A stretch of 64,000 nucleotides of DNA from Cololabis saira (Eukaryota > Chordata > Actinopteri > Beloniformes > Belonidae): contig NC_084607.1 in NCBI RefSeq assembly GCF_033807715.1, positions 429,501-493,500 on the forward strand, in the 5' to 3' direction. Within the stretch, counting starts at the first letter, position 1. Each line of letters opens with the position of its first letter. Below the pieces are notes generated by a model, which searched no databases, was not told the origin of the DNA, and was given only the letters and a program-made list of their open reading frames with translations. This document shows, piece by piece, positions 33,301 through 58,604 of the stretch. Made by a program: the position numbers and the translations under genes.

Positions 33301-36300
33301 ACATGGGGGTGTAACGGTGGTACCCTGGAATACATGGAGGTGTAACGGTGGTACCCTGGAATACATGGAGGTGTAACGGTGGTACCCTGGAATACATGGG
33401 GGTGTAACGGTGGTACTGGTACCCTGGAATACATGGGGGTGTAACGGTGGTACCCTGGAATACATGCGGGTGTAACGGTGGTACCCTGGAATACATGGGG
33501 GTGTAACGGTGGTACCCTGGAATACATGGAGGTGTAACGGTGGTACCCTGGAATACATGGAGGTGTAACGGTGGTACCCTGGAATACATGGAGGTGTAAC
33601 GGTGGTACCCTGGAATACATGGTGTAACGGTGGTACCCTGGAATACATGGGGGTGTAACGGTGGTACCCTGGAATACATGGAGGTGTAACGGTGGTGCTG
33701 GTACCCTGGAATACATGGAGGTGTAACGGTTGTACCCTGGAATACATGGGGGTGTAACGGTGGTGCTGGTACCCTGGAATACATGGGGGTGTAACGGTGG
33801 TACTGGTACCCTGGAATACATGGGGGTGTAACGGTGGTACTGGTACCCTGGAATACATGGAGGTGTAACGGTGGTACCCTGGAATACATGGAGGTGTAAC
33901 GGTGGTACCCTGGAATACATGGAGGTGTAACGGTGGTACCCTGGAATACATGGAGGTGTAACGGTGGTACCCTGGAATACATGGGGGTGTAACGGTGGTA
34001 CCCTGGAATACATGGGGGTGTAACGGTGGTACCCTGGAATACATGGAGGTGTAACGGTGGTACCCTGGAATACATGGAGGTGTAACGGTGGTACCCTGGA
34101 ATACATGGGGGTGTAACGGTGGTACCCTGGAATACATGGGGGTGTAACGGTGGTACCCTGGAATACATGGGGGTGTAACGGTGGTACCCTGGAATACATG
34201 GGGGTGTAACGGTGGTACCCTGGAATACATGGGGGTGTAACGGTGGTACCCTGGAATACATGGAGGTGTAACGGTGGTACCCTGGAATACATGGAGGTGT
34301 AACGGTGGTACCCTGGAATACATGGGGGTGTAACGGTGGTACCCTGGAATACATGGGGGTGTAACGGTGGTACCCTGGAATACATGGGGGTGTAACGGTG
34401 GTACCCTGGAATACATGGAGGTGTAACGGTGGTACCCTGGAATACATGGGGGTGTAACGGTGGTACCCTGGAATACATGGGGGTGTAACGGTGGTGCTGG
34501 TACCCTGGAATACATGGAGGTGTAACGGTGGTACCCTGGAATACATGGGGGTGTAACGGTGGTACCCTGGAATACATGGGGGTGTAACGGTGGTACCCTG
34601 GAATACATGGAGGTGTAACGGTGGTACCCTGGAATACATGGAGGTGTAACGGTGGTACCCTGGAATACATGGAGGTGTAACGGTGGTACCCTGGAATACA
34701 TGGAGGTGTAACGGTGGTACCCTGGAATACATGGAGGTGTAACGGTGGTACCCTGGAATACATGGAGGTGTAACGGTGGTGCCCTGGAATACATGGAGGT
34801 GTAACGGTGGTACCCTGGAATACATGGGGGTGTAACGGTGGTACCCTGGAATACATGGAGGTGTAACGGTGGTACCCTGGAATACATGGAGGTGTAACGG
34901 TGGTGCCCTGGAATACATGGGGGTGTAACGGTGGTGCTGGTACCCTGGAATACATGGAGGTGTAACGGTGGTACCCTGGAATACATGGAGGTGTAACGGT
35001 GGTACCCTGGAATACATGGAGGTGTAACGGTGGTGCTGGTACCCTGGAATACATGGAGGTGTAACGGTGGTACCCTGGAATACATGGAGGTGTAACGGTG
35101 GTACCCTGGAATACATGGAGGTGTAACGGTGGTACCCTGGAATACATGGAGGTGTAACGGTGGTACCCTGGAATACATGGGGGAGTAACGGTGGTACCCT
35201 GGAATACATGGGGGTGTAACGGTGGTACCCTGGAATACATGGAGGTGTAACGGTGGTACCCTGGAATACATGGAGGTGTAACGGTGGTACCCTGGAATAC
35301 ATGGAGGTGTAACGGTGGTACCCTGGAATACATGGAGGTGTAACGGTGGTACCCTGGAATACATGGAGGTGTAACGGTGGTACCCTGGAATACATGGGGG
35401 TGTAACGGTGGTACCCTGGAATACATGGAGGTGTAACGGTGGTACCCTGGAATACATGGAGGTGTAACGGTGGTACCCTGGAATACATGGGGGTGTAACG
35501 GTGGTACCCTGGAATACATGGGGGTGTAACGGTGGTACCCTGGAATACATGGGGGTGTAACGGTGGTACCCTGGAATACATGGAGGTGTAACGGTGGTGC
35601 TGGTACCCTGGAATACATGGAGGTGTAACGGTGGTACCCTGGAATACATGGAGGTGTAACGGTGGTACCCTGGAATACATGGGGGTGTAACGGTGGTACC
35701 CTGGAATACATGGGGGTGTAACGGTGGTACCCTGGAATACATGGAGGTGTAACGGTGGTGCTGGTACCCTGGAATACATGGAGGTGTAACGGTGGTACCC
35801 TGGAATACATGGAGGTGTAACGGTGGTACCCTGGAATACATGGGGGTGTAACGGTGGTACCCTGGAATACATGGAGGTGTAACGGTGGTACCCTGGAATA
35901 CATGGGGGTGTAACGGTGGTACCCTGGAATACATGGGGGTGTAACGGTGGTACCCTGGAATACATGGAGGTGTAACGGTGGTACCCTGGAATACATGGGG
36001 GTGTAACGGTGGTGCTGGTACCCTGGAATACATGGGGGTGTAACGGTGGTACCCTGGAATACATGGAGGTGTAACGGTGGTACCCTGGAATACATGGGGG
36101 TGTAACGGTGGTATCCTGGAATACATGGAGGTGTAACGGTGGTGCCCTGGAATACATGGAGGTGTAACGGTGGTACCCTGGAATACATGGAGGTGTAACG
36201 GTGGTACCCTGGAATACATGGAGGTGTAACGGTGGTACCCTGGAATACATGGAGGTGTAACGGTGGTGCTGGTACCCTGGAATACATGGAGGTGTAACGG

Positions 36301-38749
36301 TGGTACCCTGGAATACATGGGGGTGTAACGGTGGTACCCTGGAATACATGGAGGTGTAACGGTGGTGCTGGTACCCTGGAATACATGGGGGTGTAACGGT
36401 GGTACCCTGGAATACATGGAGGTGTAACGGTGGTACCCTGGAATACATGGGGGTGTAACGGTGGTACCCTGGAATACATGGGGGTGTAACGGTGGTGCTG
36501 GTACCCTGGAATACATGGAGGTGTAACGGTGGTACCCTGGAATACATGGGGGTGTAACGGTGGTACCCTGGAATACATGGGGGTGTAACGGTGGTACCCT
36601 GGAATACATGGAGGTGTAACGGTGGTACCCTGGAATACATGGAGGTGTAACGGTGGTACCCTGGAATACATGGGGGTGTAACGGTGGTACCCTGGAATAC
36701 ATGGAGGTGTAACGGTGGTACCCTGGAATACATGGAGGTGTAACGGTGGTAACCTGGAATACATGGAGGTGTAACGGTGGTACCCTGGAATACATGGAGG
36801 TGTAACGGTGGTGCTGGTACCCTGGAATACATGGAGGTGTAACGGTGGTACCCTGGAATACATGGAGGTGTAACGGTGGTACCCTGGAATACATGGAGGT
36901 GTAACGGTGGTACTGGTAACCTGGAATACATGGAGGTGTAACGGTGGTGCCCTGGAATACATGGGGGTGTAACGGTGGTACCCTGGAATACATGGGGGTG
37001 TAACGGTGGTACCCTGGAATACATGGAGGTGTAACGGTGGTACCCTGGAATACATGGAGGTGTAACGGTGGTACCCTGGAATACATGGAGGTGTAACGGT
37101 GGTACCCTGGAATACATGGAGGTGTAACGGTGGTACCCTGGAATACATGGGGGTGTAACGGTGGTACCCTGGAATACATGGAGGTGTAACGGTGGTACCC
37201 TGGAATACATGGGGGTGTAACGGTGGTACCCTGGAATACATGGAGGTGTAACGGTGGTACCCTGGAATACATGGAGGTGTAACGGTGGTACCCTGGAATA
37301 CATGGAGGTGTAACGGTGGTACCCTGGAATACATGGAGGTGTAACGGTGGTGCCCTGGAATACATGGGGGTGTAACGGTGGTGCTGGTACCCTGGAATAC
37401 ATGGAGGTGTAACGGTGGTACCCTGGAATACATGGAGGTGTAACGGTGGTACCCTGGAATACATGGAGGTGTAACGGTGGTGCTGGTACCCTGGAATACA
37501 TGGAGGTGTAACGGTGGTACCCTGGAATACATGGAGGTGTAACGGTGGTACCCTGGAATACATGGAGGTGTAACGGTGGTACCCTGGAATACATGGAGGT
37601 GTAACGGTGGTACCCTGGAATACATGGGGGAGTAACGGTGGTACCCTGGAATACATGGGGGTGTAACGGTGGTACCCTGGAATACATGGAGGTGTAACGG
37701 TGGTACCCTGGAATACATGGAGGTGTAACGGTGGTACCCTGGAATACATGGGGGTGTAACGGTGGTACCCTGGAATACATGGAGGTGTAACGGTGGTACC
37801 CTGGAATACATGGAGGTGTAACGGTGGTGCTGGTACCCTGGAATACATGGAGGTGTAACGGTGGTGCTGGTACCCTGGAATACATGGAGGTGTAACGGTG
37901 GTACCCTGGAATACATGGAGGTGTAACGGTGGTACCCTGGAATACATGGGGGTGTAACGGTGGTACCCTGGAATACATGGGGGTGTAACGGTGGTACCCT
38001 GGAATACATGGAGGTGTAACGGTGGTACCCTGGAATACATGGGGGTGTAACGGTGGTGCCCTGGAATACATGGAGGTGTAACGGTGGTACCCTGGAATAC
38101 ATGGAGGTGTAACGGTGGTACCCTGGAATACATGGAGGTGTAACGGTGGTACCCTGGAATACATGGAGGTGTAACGGTGGTACCCTGGAATACATGGAGG
38201 TGTAACGGTGGTACCCTGGAATACATGGAGGTGTAACGGTGGTACCCTGGAATACATGGGGGTGTAACGGTGGTACCCTGGAATACATGGAGGTGTAACG
38301 GTGGTACCCTGGAATACATGGGGGTGTAACGGTGGTACCCTGGAATACATGGAGGTGTAACGGTGGTACTGGTACCCTGGAATACATGGGGGTGTAACGG
38401 TGGTACCCTGGAATACATGGAGGTGTAACGGTGGTACCCTGGAATACATGGAGGTGTAACGGTGGTACCCTGGAATACATGGAGGTGTAACGGTGGTACC
38501 CTGGAATACATGGAGGTGTAACGGTGGTGCTGGTACCCTGGAATACATGGGGGTGTAACGGTGGTACCCTGGAATACATGGAGGTGTAACGGTGGTGCTG
38601 GTACCCTGGAACACATGGAGGTGTAACGGTGGTACCCTGGAATACATGGAGGTGTAACGGTGGTACCCTGGAATACATGGAGGTGTAACGGTGGTACCCT
38701 GGAATACATGGAGGTGTAACGGTGGTACCCTGGAATACATGGGGGTGTG
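30301..38749. repeat. 8.4-kb array of a 31-bp minisatellite, about 270 copies
   Basis: Unit: CCCTGGAATACATGGAGGTG plus TAACGGTGGTA. Two variants (GGAGGTG, GGGGGTG) are mixed along the array. About one unit in ten has an extra 6 bp (TGGTAC or TGGTGC), making 37 bp. Rare variants include GTAACGTGG (31.30 and 31.52 kb), GGGGGAGTAACG (35.18 and 37.63 kb), ATGCGGG, ATCCTGG and AACCTGG. The unit has no stop on the minus strand in any phase, so three overlapping frames of about 2900-3200 codons exist there; they are not genes. Confidence 0.98.
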
Positions 38750-39290
38750 AAAAAAACGCACGCATGCAAAACGCACGCAAAACGAACACACGCACGCAAA
38801 AACGCCCAAATGCACGCAAAACAAACGCAAAATGAATGCACGCACGCAAAAACGCACGCACGCAAAAACGCATGAAGAAACGCACACAAAAACGCACGCC
38901 GCACGTACGCAAAAACGCACAAAAAAACGCACGAACACACGCAAAAACGCATGAACGCACGAAAAAACGCAAAACGCACGCAAATACGCATGAACGCACG
39001 AAAAAACGCACGCACGCACGCAAAAACGCACGAACGCACGAAAAAACTCACAAATGCACGCAAAACGCACGCACCCACGAAAAAACGCACGCAAAACGAA
39101 CGCAAAATGAATGCACGCACGCATGCACGAACGCAAAAACGCACGAAAAAACGCACGAACACACGCAAAAACACATGAACGCACGAAAAAACGCACGCAA
39201 AAACGCACGAAAAAATGCACAAAAAAACGCACTAACGCACGAAAAAACGCACGCAAAACGAACGCACGAATGCACGCATGCAAAAACATC
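38750..39290. repeat. Left arm of inverted repeat, (CGCACGCAAAAA)-type
   Basis: Degenerate tandem repeat of ACGCACGCAAAAACGCACGA. The complementary sequence makes up the right arm at 39560-40012. Confidence 0.92.
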
Positions 39291-39558
39291 TCTGGTGGAG
39301 ACTCCTGGTACTGCTCTCTCTCTGGTGGAGACTCCTGGTACTGCTCTCCCTCTGGTGGAGACTCCTGGTACTGCTCTCTCTCTGGTGGAGACTCCTGGTA
39401 CTGCTCTCTCTGGTGGAGACTCCTGGTACTGCTCTCTCTGGTGGAGACTCCTGGTACTGCTCTCTCTGGTGGAGACTCCTGGTACTGCTCTCCCTCTGGT
39501 GGAGACTCCTGGTACTGCTCTCTCTCTGGTGGAGACTCCTGGTACTGCTCTCTCTCTG
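39291..39558. repeat. About 28-bp repeat in the inverted-repeat spacer
   Basis: Ten units of CTGGTGGAGACTCCTGGTAC plus TGCTCTCT. A further fragment occurs at about 40477-40522. Confidence 0.95.
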
Positions 39559-39559
39559 T

Positions 39560-40012
39560 GCGTGCGTTTTGCGTGCGTTCATGCATTTTTGCGTGTGTTT
39601 TTGCGTGCGTGCGTTTTTGCGTGCGGGCAGGCGTCCATTTTTGCATGCGTGCGTTTTGCGTGCGTTCGTGTGTTTTTGCGTGCGTTTTGCGTGCGTTTTG
39701 CGTGCGTTTTGCGTGCGTTTTTTCATGCGTTTTTTCATGCGTTTGTGCGTTTTTGCGTGCGTTTTGCGTGCGTTCGTGTGTTTTTGCGTGCGTTTGTGCG
39801 TTTTTGCGTGTGTTTGTGCGTTTTTGCGTGCGTTTTGCATGCGTTTTGCGTGCGTTCATGTGTTTTTGCGTGCGTTTGTGCGTTTTTTTTTGTGCGGTTT
39901 TGCGTGCGTTCGTGGTTTTTGCGTGCGTTTTTGCGTGCGTGCGTGCGTTCTGCGTGCGTTTTGCGTGCGTTCATGCGTTTTTTCGTGCGTGCGTGCGGGT
40001 GTGCGGGCGGGC
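39560..40012. repeat. Right arm of inverted repeat, (TTTTTGCGTGCG)-type
   Basis: Degenerate tandem repeat of TGCGTGCGTTTTGCGTGCGT, the reverse complement of the left-arm motif. With the left arm it makes an imperfect palindrome of about 450-540 bp arms around a 270-bp spacer. Confidence 0.92.
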
Positions 40013-40019
40013 GTCCGTT

Positions 40020-40142
40020 TTCGACATTTCCATTTTTTTCAAAATTTCAACTTTTTTCTCAAAATTTTTACTTTTTCATCCAAATTTTTACTTTTTCATC
40101 CAAATTTTTACTTTTTCATCAAAATTTCAACTTTTTTCCTCA
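40020..40142. repeat. 27-28-bp T-rich repeat
   Basis: Four to five units of AAAATTTTTACTTTTTCATC. Confidence 0.9.
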
Positions 40143-41061
40143 TGGGTTAGAGGTAGAGGGGGGGTTAGAGGGTCAAAAGGAAATAAACTTTCACGCTCAA
40201 AAAGGACTAGGAAGTAAAACCTCATGAGGTCCTAACACTTGTTTCTATTTCAGTTTTCTACGTGTTTTGATGTTGGTTTTTTTCTTCATGTGGTGGAATG
40301 TACCTGGATTTGTTTTATTGTCTTTTTTTGTGTTTTTTTTTATTGAACACAATTAAACAAGAAAAACACATCTTATACAAACTGCTAGTAGAGAAATATA
40401 ATATAATAGAAAATAGAACATTTGGGAGGTTTCATGAACAAGAGACATATAAACAAAAAATAAGAGACAAGTAAAGAGACTCCTGGTACTGCTCTCCCTC
40501 TGGTGGAGACTCCTGGTACTGCATCAGGGGTCTCCCCCCTCAGAACTGCAGTTCCTCCTTTCCTCCACCAGGGGTCGCCCTCAGTAAAAGGGTTTCCACT
40601 GCAGCAGCAGAAGAAGTTAAATAATCCCTTTACTGATATTTATTAGTTGTTTTTATAATTGTTTCAGCAGCTGCTTCTGCTAAATATGTTCTATTTTTAT
40701 TTTATTTTTATTATTCCGTTGTTTAGTCGACTGTAATGACGTTAAGATTTGAGTTAAATGTAAATCCTGCTCCTGACTGGGATTTAAACTTCATCAAGGG
40801 CCAAAGGAGGCGTTTCTTTCTCCTAATTAATGTAATAAAACCTAAAAATGGTGTTAATTTAATCAAATATGACTAAAATACACCTTTCAACTGCAGCAAC
40901 AGCGACCTCTAGTGGTGGAATATGGAGGATTCTTTGTGCCAAAATTAAATAAATAAATACATCATTAATTAATTAAAATCCTCAATGACACAGGGATAAA
41001 AGATAGTAATTAATTTAGCTGAAAATTGTGTAAAAATGTGTGTTTACTGATACAAATATTG
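40143..41061. other. Intergenic, no gene recognised
   Basis: AT-rich sequence between the satellite complex and the upstream part of mapt. It includes a fragment of the CTGGTGGAGACTCCTGGTAC repeat (about 40477-40522) and CAGCGACCTCTAGTGGTGGA at about 40900, a motif resembling SINE-like fish repeats. No coding exon supported. Confidence 0.5.
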
Positions 41062-41298
41062 TGCTTTTTGCATGAGATTATTATGTAGATCAAGAGAGAC
41101 TAGTCTTCGTATAAACTACTTAATTTATGTATGTAAATACATTTAGCAAGTAAAGTCAACTTAATTGTGTTAAGTTTACTTTATTTATCAAAATTAAGTT
41201 GACTTTACTTGCAAATGAATTTTGTACAAACTAAAAATTAAGTATTTTATACAAAGACTAGTTTTTCTTGATCTACATAAAAATCTCATGAGAAAAAG
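41062..41298. mobile_element. Palindromic MITE
   Basis: Two arms read CATGAGATTATTATGTAGAT / CATGAGATTTTTATGTAGAT from the outside inwards and continue complementary through AAGTTGACTTTACTTGC, so almost the whole 237 bp can fold into one hairpin. Confidence 0.8.
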
Positions 41299-41501
41299 TT
41301 AATTATTTTAAAGTAGAACATGTTTCATCTAAACGTTGGTCAATCTGCCCAATAGATTAAAACTGTTAAAGGAAAAGAAAATATGTAGTTTGTGTGTAAA
41401 TGTAAAGATTACTGGGATTAATTACAGAAAAACTGCTGGTTCAGTTTTTTGAACAAATGCAGATTAAGTTCAAAACAAGATGTTTTTATGTAAAGCAACA
41501 A

Positions 41502-41540
<39 letters not shown>

Positions 41541-41631
41541 TTGTCTGCACACATATTAATGATTGATACCATGACGGTAGAAACCAAAGATATATATATG
41601 TGCATTATTATATTTAATATATATACATATA

Positions 41632-41865
41632 TGTGGCAGGGTGGAGGAGCTGCAGCCACTCAGGCTGATTAGGGCACAGGTGGGCCCAATCAGCCTCTCC
41701 ACTCTGCCAGCCTTCATAAGACACTCAGAATGAAGAAGCTGGTGGGTGAGGTGCTTGTGCACTGGGTGATCTGCTGTTGGTGAAAAAGCCGAAATAAAGG
41801 TTCTGCATGAAAACTCTGTGTCTCTCCATCCTTCAGGCGGGCCCCGTAGCATCCACCCTGCTACA
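41632..41865 (+). mobile_element. Candidate solo LTR (234 bp)
   Basis: Starts TGTGGCAGGGTGG and ends CCACCCTGCTACA, giving TG...CA ends and a 13-bp imperfect inverted repeat. It contains GAAATAAAGG (polyadenylation-like) and is flanked by ATATA on both sides, though the flanks are low-complexity. Confidence 0.65.
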
Positions 41866-41928
41866 ATATATATACGCATACATATGCATACACATACAGT
41901 ACATAAATATACACATACAGACCCAGTG

Positions 41929-41934
<6 letters not shown>

Positions 41935-41980
<46 letters not shown>
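41935..41980. repeat. (TG)n(TA)n microsatellite
   Basis: TG dinucleotides followed by TA dinucleotides immediately upstream of the GC-rich repeat. Confidence 0.95.
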
Positions 41981-41981
<1 letters not shown>

Positions 41982-42004
41982 AAATAAACATAACAAAGTT
42001 CCAC

Positions 42005-42440
42005 CTCAAGTGTATCTATAGTGGGACCACCGAGACCAGAGGCCGACACGGAAGAACCCGGAACCCAGGCCACCGGCAACCCCACAGAGGGGAGAAGCAG
42101 GAGGGAGGCAACCCACCGTCTGCGAGGCCGTCCCCCCCGCCCCCCCCCCCCCCGGCGGCGACCGAGGGGGCCCGCAGGCGCGGGAAGAAGCAGCCAGGGA
42201 TCCCGCGGCGGCGGACCGCGACCCAGGCAATCCCCGGCCACCCGGTCCGGGCCGGACACGCGGCCAGGAGGCCCTCACCCTTCAGGCCAACGACCCCCAC
42301 CCGGCAGGGGGCCAGCCTGCCCGGAGAGACAGAGCCGCCCCGGCCGCCGACGCGGGCAGGTGCACCCGTCCCCCACGAAAGTGGTCCTCCAAGACCAGAG
42401 GGGCGCCCCGCCGTAGAGGCAGCGGGGGGGACCCCATTCA
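42005..42440. repeat. GC-rich dispersed-type sequence
   Basis: An abrupt 430-bp GC-rich island (GGCGGCGACCGAGGGGGCCC, CCCCGGCCACCCGGTCCGGG) in AT-rich DNA. Open in several frames on both strands with no domain. It looks like the GC-rich part of a fish retroelement rather than a promoter, but class is unproven. Confidence 0.5.
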
Positions 42441-42491
42441 TTCATCCATTCACCTATCCGATATCTATACTAATAATATGATATACTATGC

Positions 42492-42528
<37 letters not shown>

Positions 42529-42667
42529 CCATCTTTGTAACAAAGTTCATTTTTAACTGTTAGTATCACAGATTTAAATATGTTATATTTACATGTGCTT
42601 AGATTTATTTTTTTAAGTGTATTTATTTATGTATTTATTTTATTCTCTATTTATTCACTCACTCATC

Positions 42668-42711
<44 letters not shown>

Positions 42712-42739
42712 GACTGTTACCTTCATTATCAATATTATA

Positions 42740-42967
42740 CGAGTATTAGGGCCAAACTAAGACAAAAAAATAATAATTCGAAATTACGAGAATAAAGTAA
42801 TATTGTGAGAATATAATTTATGAGAACTCTAACAGGAAGAGTGTGTTAAAATATTGAGCATCTTATGAAGTTATATTTATATATTTTTAATATATTTAAT
42901 ATTACGACTTTATTCTCATATTATTATGACTTTATTGTTTTTTGTCTTAGTTTGGCTCTAATACTCC
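42740..42967. mobile_element. Foldback MITE
   Basis: Terminal inverted repeats CGAGTATTAGGGCCAAACTA and CGGAGTATTAGAGCCAAACTA, with complementary AAGACAAAAAA and GAATAAAGT tracts further inside. No coding capacity. Confidence 0.8.
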
Positions 42968-43129
42968 GTTGTAATATTTATGACTTCTTATTCATACTAG
43001 ATATTTGTATTATTTACTCATCATTGTATTTCTATTTAAACCTTGTTAGTGTTTGTAAAGCAAGATTTGCTAATAAAGTTTAAAAATTAAAAAAAGAGGA
43101 AGTGAACTGCAGTTTATCTCCGACTAATC

Positions 43130-43395
43130 ATTAAATAAAAATACCTTTTTTATTGATTGATTGATTGAAATCTTTATTTCGAGCATAAATACAAAAACAT
43201 TTAGACAAAACAACAAAAAAATAATATAAATAAACATCATTAAACAAAATCAAAGGGGAATAAAATAAAAACTTTAGGATTGGTTCATAAAAAACACATG
43301 TAATCTCTCATGTTTAGCTTTTATAAGCAAATCTTTGCATCCGTTATCAGTTTCACACTAACTCAGGAAATTAAAGAAAGACCAAAAAAAAAAAA
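43130..43395 (-). mobile_element. Probable LINE 3' end
   Basis: On the minus strand the sequence ends GAAATAAAGATTTCAATCAA followed by a (TCAA)n tail, as in 3' ends of fish LINEs. No coding part remains. Confidence 0.45.
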
Positions 43396-43399
43396 AGCC

Positions 43400-43556
43400 C
43401 CGGATTCCGGCGCATGCGCAGATCCGCGTTGATGCGGCGGGTTGCCATGACAACAGCAGCCTCCTCCCGTCACCGCGGCAGCAGCACCAGGGTGGAGCAG
43501 CAGCAGCAAGAGAAGGAAAAGAGAAGGAGCAGGAAAAGAGAAGGAGCAGGACGGAG
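43400..43556 (+). promoter_or_regulatory. mapt: Probable mapt promoter/non-coding first exon
   Basis: A CpG-containing stretch (CCCCGGATTCCGGCGCATGC, GCGTTGATGCGGCGGGTTGCC) followed by a purine-rich stretch and a consensus donor (GAG|GTAAGG, GT at 43557-58). Tau genes commonly begin with a non-coding exon far upstream of the start codon. Transcription evidence would be needed to fix its ends. Confidence 0.5.
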
Positions 43557-43659
43557 GTAAGGAGGAGGAAGGAGGAGAAGCGGATTTTTACAGATATTAA
43601 ATATATTTTTAAAGATATTTCTACAGAAGGAACTAAAAACGGACTTTGTTATTTGTTGC

Positions 43660-43860
43660 TGAATCATCATGGAAGATGGTGATGCTCTCTCTCCTCTTCT
43701 AGAGGCCTGCTCTCCTCCCTTCTTCCCTCTCTCCTCTTCTCTCCTCTCCTGTCATCTTCCTCTCCTCTCTCCTTCTCTCTCCTTCTCTCTTCTTCTCTCC
43801 TCTCATCCTCCTTCTCTCCTCTCTTCCTCCTCTCATCCTCCTGTCATCTGCAGGAAACCT
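43660..43860. repeat. CT-rich low-complexity tract
   Basis: CTCTCCTCTTCTCTCCTCTC-type tract. An ATG at 43670 opens an 86-codon Ser/Pro/Leu frame that has no tau similarity. Confidence 0.85.
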
Positions 43861-44045
43861 CCAAACATTTTTCGTCCCTTAAATTCTTGGGCTGGAACCG
43901 AAACTAAAACCATTACAGGATTTTATTAGACTGTATACTTTTTTTACTTTCTAACTTGTCTGCATAAATATTAATGGTTAATACCATGTTGGTAAAAACC
44001 GGCATATATATATATATATATATATATTGTATAAAATAAATATAC

Positions 44046-44570
44046 AGGACTGTCTCAGAATATTGAATATAGAATATAATATAGAATATTAGAATATTTT
44101 CTGTAATGCAAAAATGTCATTCATTCTGGATTCATTACAAATCAACTGAAATATTCAAGCCTTTTATTATTTTAATATTGCTGATCATGGTTACAGCTTA
44201 AGAAAACTCAAATATCCTATCTCAAAAAATTAGAATGTTCTGGGAATCTTAATCTTAAACTGTAAGCCATAATCAGCAATATTAAAATAATAACAGGCTT
44301 GCAATAATTATATAGGATAGGCTTTTATAAGCAGTTTGCTTCTGCCTATGCCTTTTCAGTTATTGTTCAACACATTCTTTTGGTTTTGTATGAAAAGTTA
44401 ATGCTGTACAATGTTTTTTTGGTGTTGTTTTGTGTTGCAATGACTGAATAAACTTCATTCATTCATTCATTCATTCATTCATATTTCAGTTGATTTGAAA
44501 TGAATCCAGAATGTATGACAGTTTTGTTTTTTTAATTGCATTACAGAAAATAAAGAACTTTATCACAAGG
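44046..44570. mobile_element. Palindromic MITE interrupted by a LINE 3' end
   Basis: The left arm (CTGTAATGCAAAAATGTCAT, ATTCTGGATTCATTACAAAT, ATTTTAATATTGCTGATCAT) is complementary to sequence at 44255-44298 and at about 44484-44560. The palindrome is split at about 44300-44483 by a segment ending GACTGAATAAACTTCATTCA and an (ATTC)n tail, a typical LINE-like 3' end. Confidence 0.75.
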
Positions 44571-44594
44571 GTTAGGGTTAGGGTTAGGGTTAGG
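44571..44594 (+). repeat. Interstitial telomeric repeat (GGGTTA)4
   Basis: Four perfect GGGTTA units followed at once by a (TA)n tract. Confidence 0.92.
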
Positions 44595-44710
<116 letters not shown>

Positions 44711-45039
44711 CTTAAACAAACACCTACTGATATGAATTTTGCCCAAGTGATTTGGGATGAAACAGAACTGACGATAGAATCTACGTGAGCAGTAACCATA
44801 ACCCTCTTATATTTATTCCTGTCATAATAAAATTACTGCCGTCAAGCAACTAAAAAATTGAAAGATTAATTCATTAATTAATTTTTTGATGGCCAAAAAA
44901 ATATTCTACAGAAAGCAAATATAGCTAAAATACCTAGAGACAAACAAATAACCTCAAACAAATGTAAAAGAGTGTGACTATTTATTTAATTTTATTAAAG
45001 TTTATTTAAGTTAAAGGTGCATCATCATCACCTTTATCC

Positions 45040-45245
<206 letters not shown>

Positions 45246-45257
45246 CCAGGACTAACG

Positions 45258-57891
<12,634 letters not shown>

Positions 57892-58604
57892 TTGGACGAG
57901 TGCCTGCTGTTGCCAAGGAAACCGTCAGCTGTTGCCAAGGAAACCGTCAGAAGGAAGAAAACATTCGTCATCCTGCCATTTTCTTCATTCTGCTCATGTT
58001 AAGCTAAAGTATTGGAGAGATTTTATGACAAGTCAAAGTGATGATGAAACGGCCGATCAGGGTTCGATTCTCTGTTTCCTCCAGAGTTAACCTGTTAGCA
58101 TAGCTGGCTGGGGCTAGCGAGCTAGTCCAGATTGGCTAACGGAGCCCAACGGTAGAAAGAAAGTTTATATTTATTGTGTTTTTTTTCAACAATCTGGTTG
58201 GTTGGTTTACTGTTACTATTAGCTTGATTGGTTTCCTCAATTATCGGTTGCTTTAGACCAGGGGGGCCACGACCCCTAGGGGGCCGCAGAGGTACTGCAG
58301 GGGCTCCAACAACTCCATTAACAGGAGATAACAATCTACTTTTGACAATAACTATTTAGTCTCCAACTCTACATAAATGATTCATGACGTGAGTCGTGTG
58401 ACTAACGTCAACTTTAGAGAGAAAAACCAGCTGTTTTTATTTCCTATTTAACTAGTTAGACCTGAAAGATAAGTTAGTGACGATAACGAAGCTGACGAGG
58501 ACAAAGTTTCATCAACCGTCGACTGATTCTGACGTCTGTGATTCTGATCAGTCTGTGATTGATCAGTCTGTGATTCTGATCTGTCTGTGATTCTGATCTG
58601 TCAG

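Noticed and set aside
30260..39859. Three overlapping open frames of about 2900-3200 codons on the minus strand
   Set aside because: They are the same 31-bp satellite unit read in three phases (MYSRVPPLH-type repeats); the unit simply lacks stop codons. No initiation context, domain or splice logic.
38836..40227. Frames of 200-460 codons on both strands
   Set aside because: Low-complexity translation of the inverted simple repeat (RKNARTHAK, FACVRAF), open because the repeats lack stops.
41861..42481. GC-rich frames of 90-180 codons on both strands
   Set aside because: All frames are open at once, a composition effect; no recognisable domain.
43669..43929. Start codon at 43670 as the tau N-terminus
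   Set aside because: The 86-codon frame is a translated CT-rich tract, has no tau similarity and no convincing donor; the ATG at 45258 splices in frame to the acidic exon.
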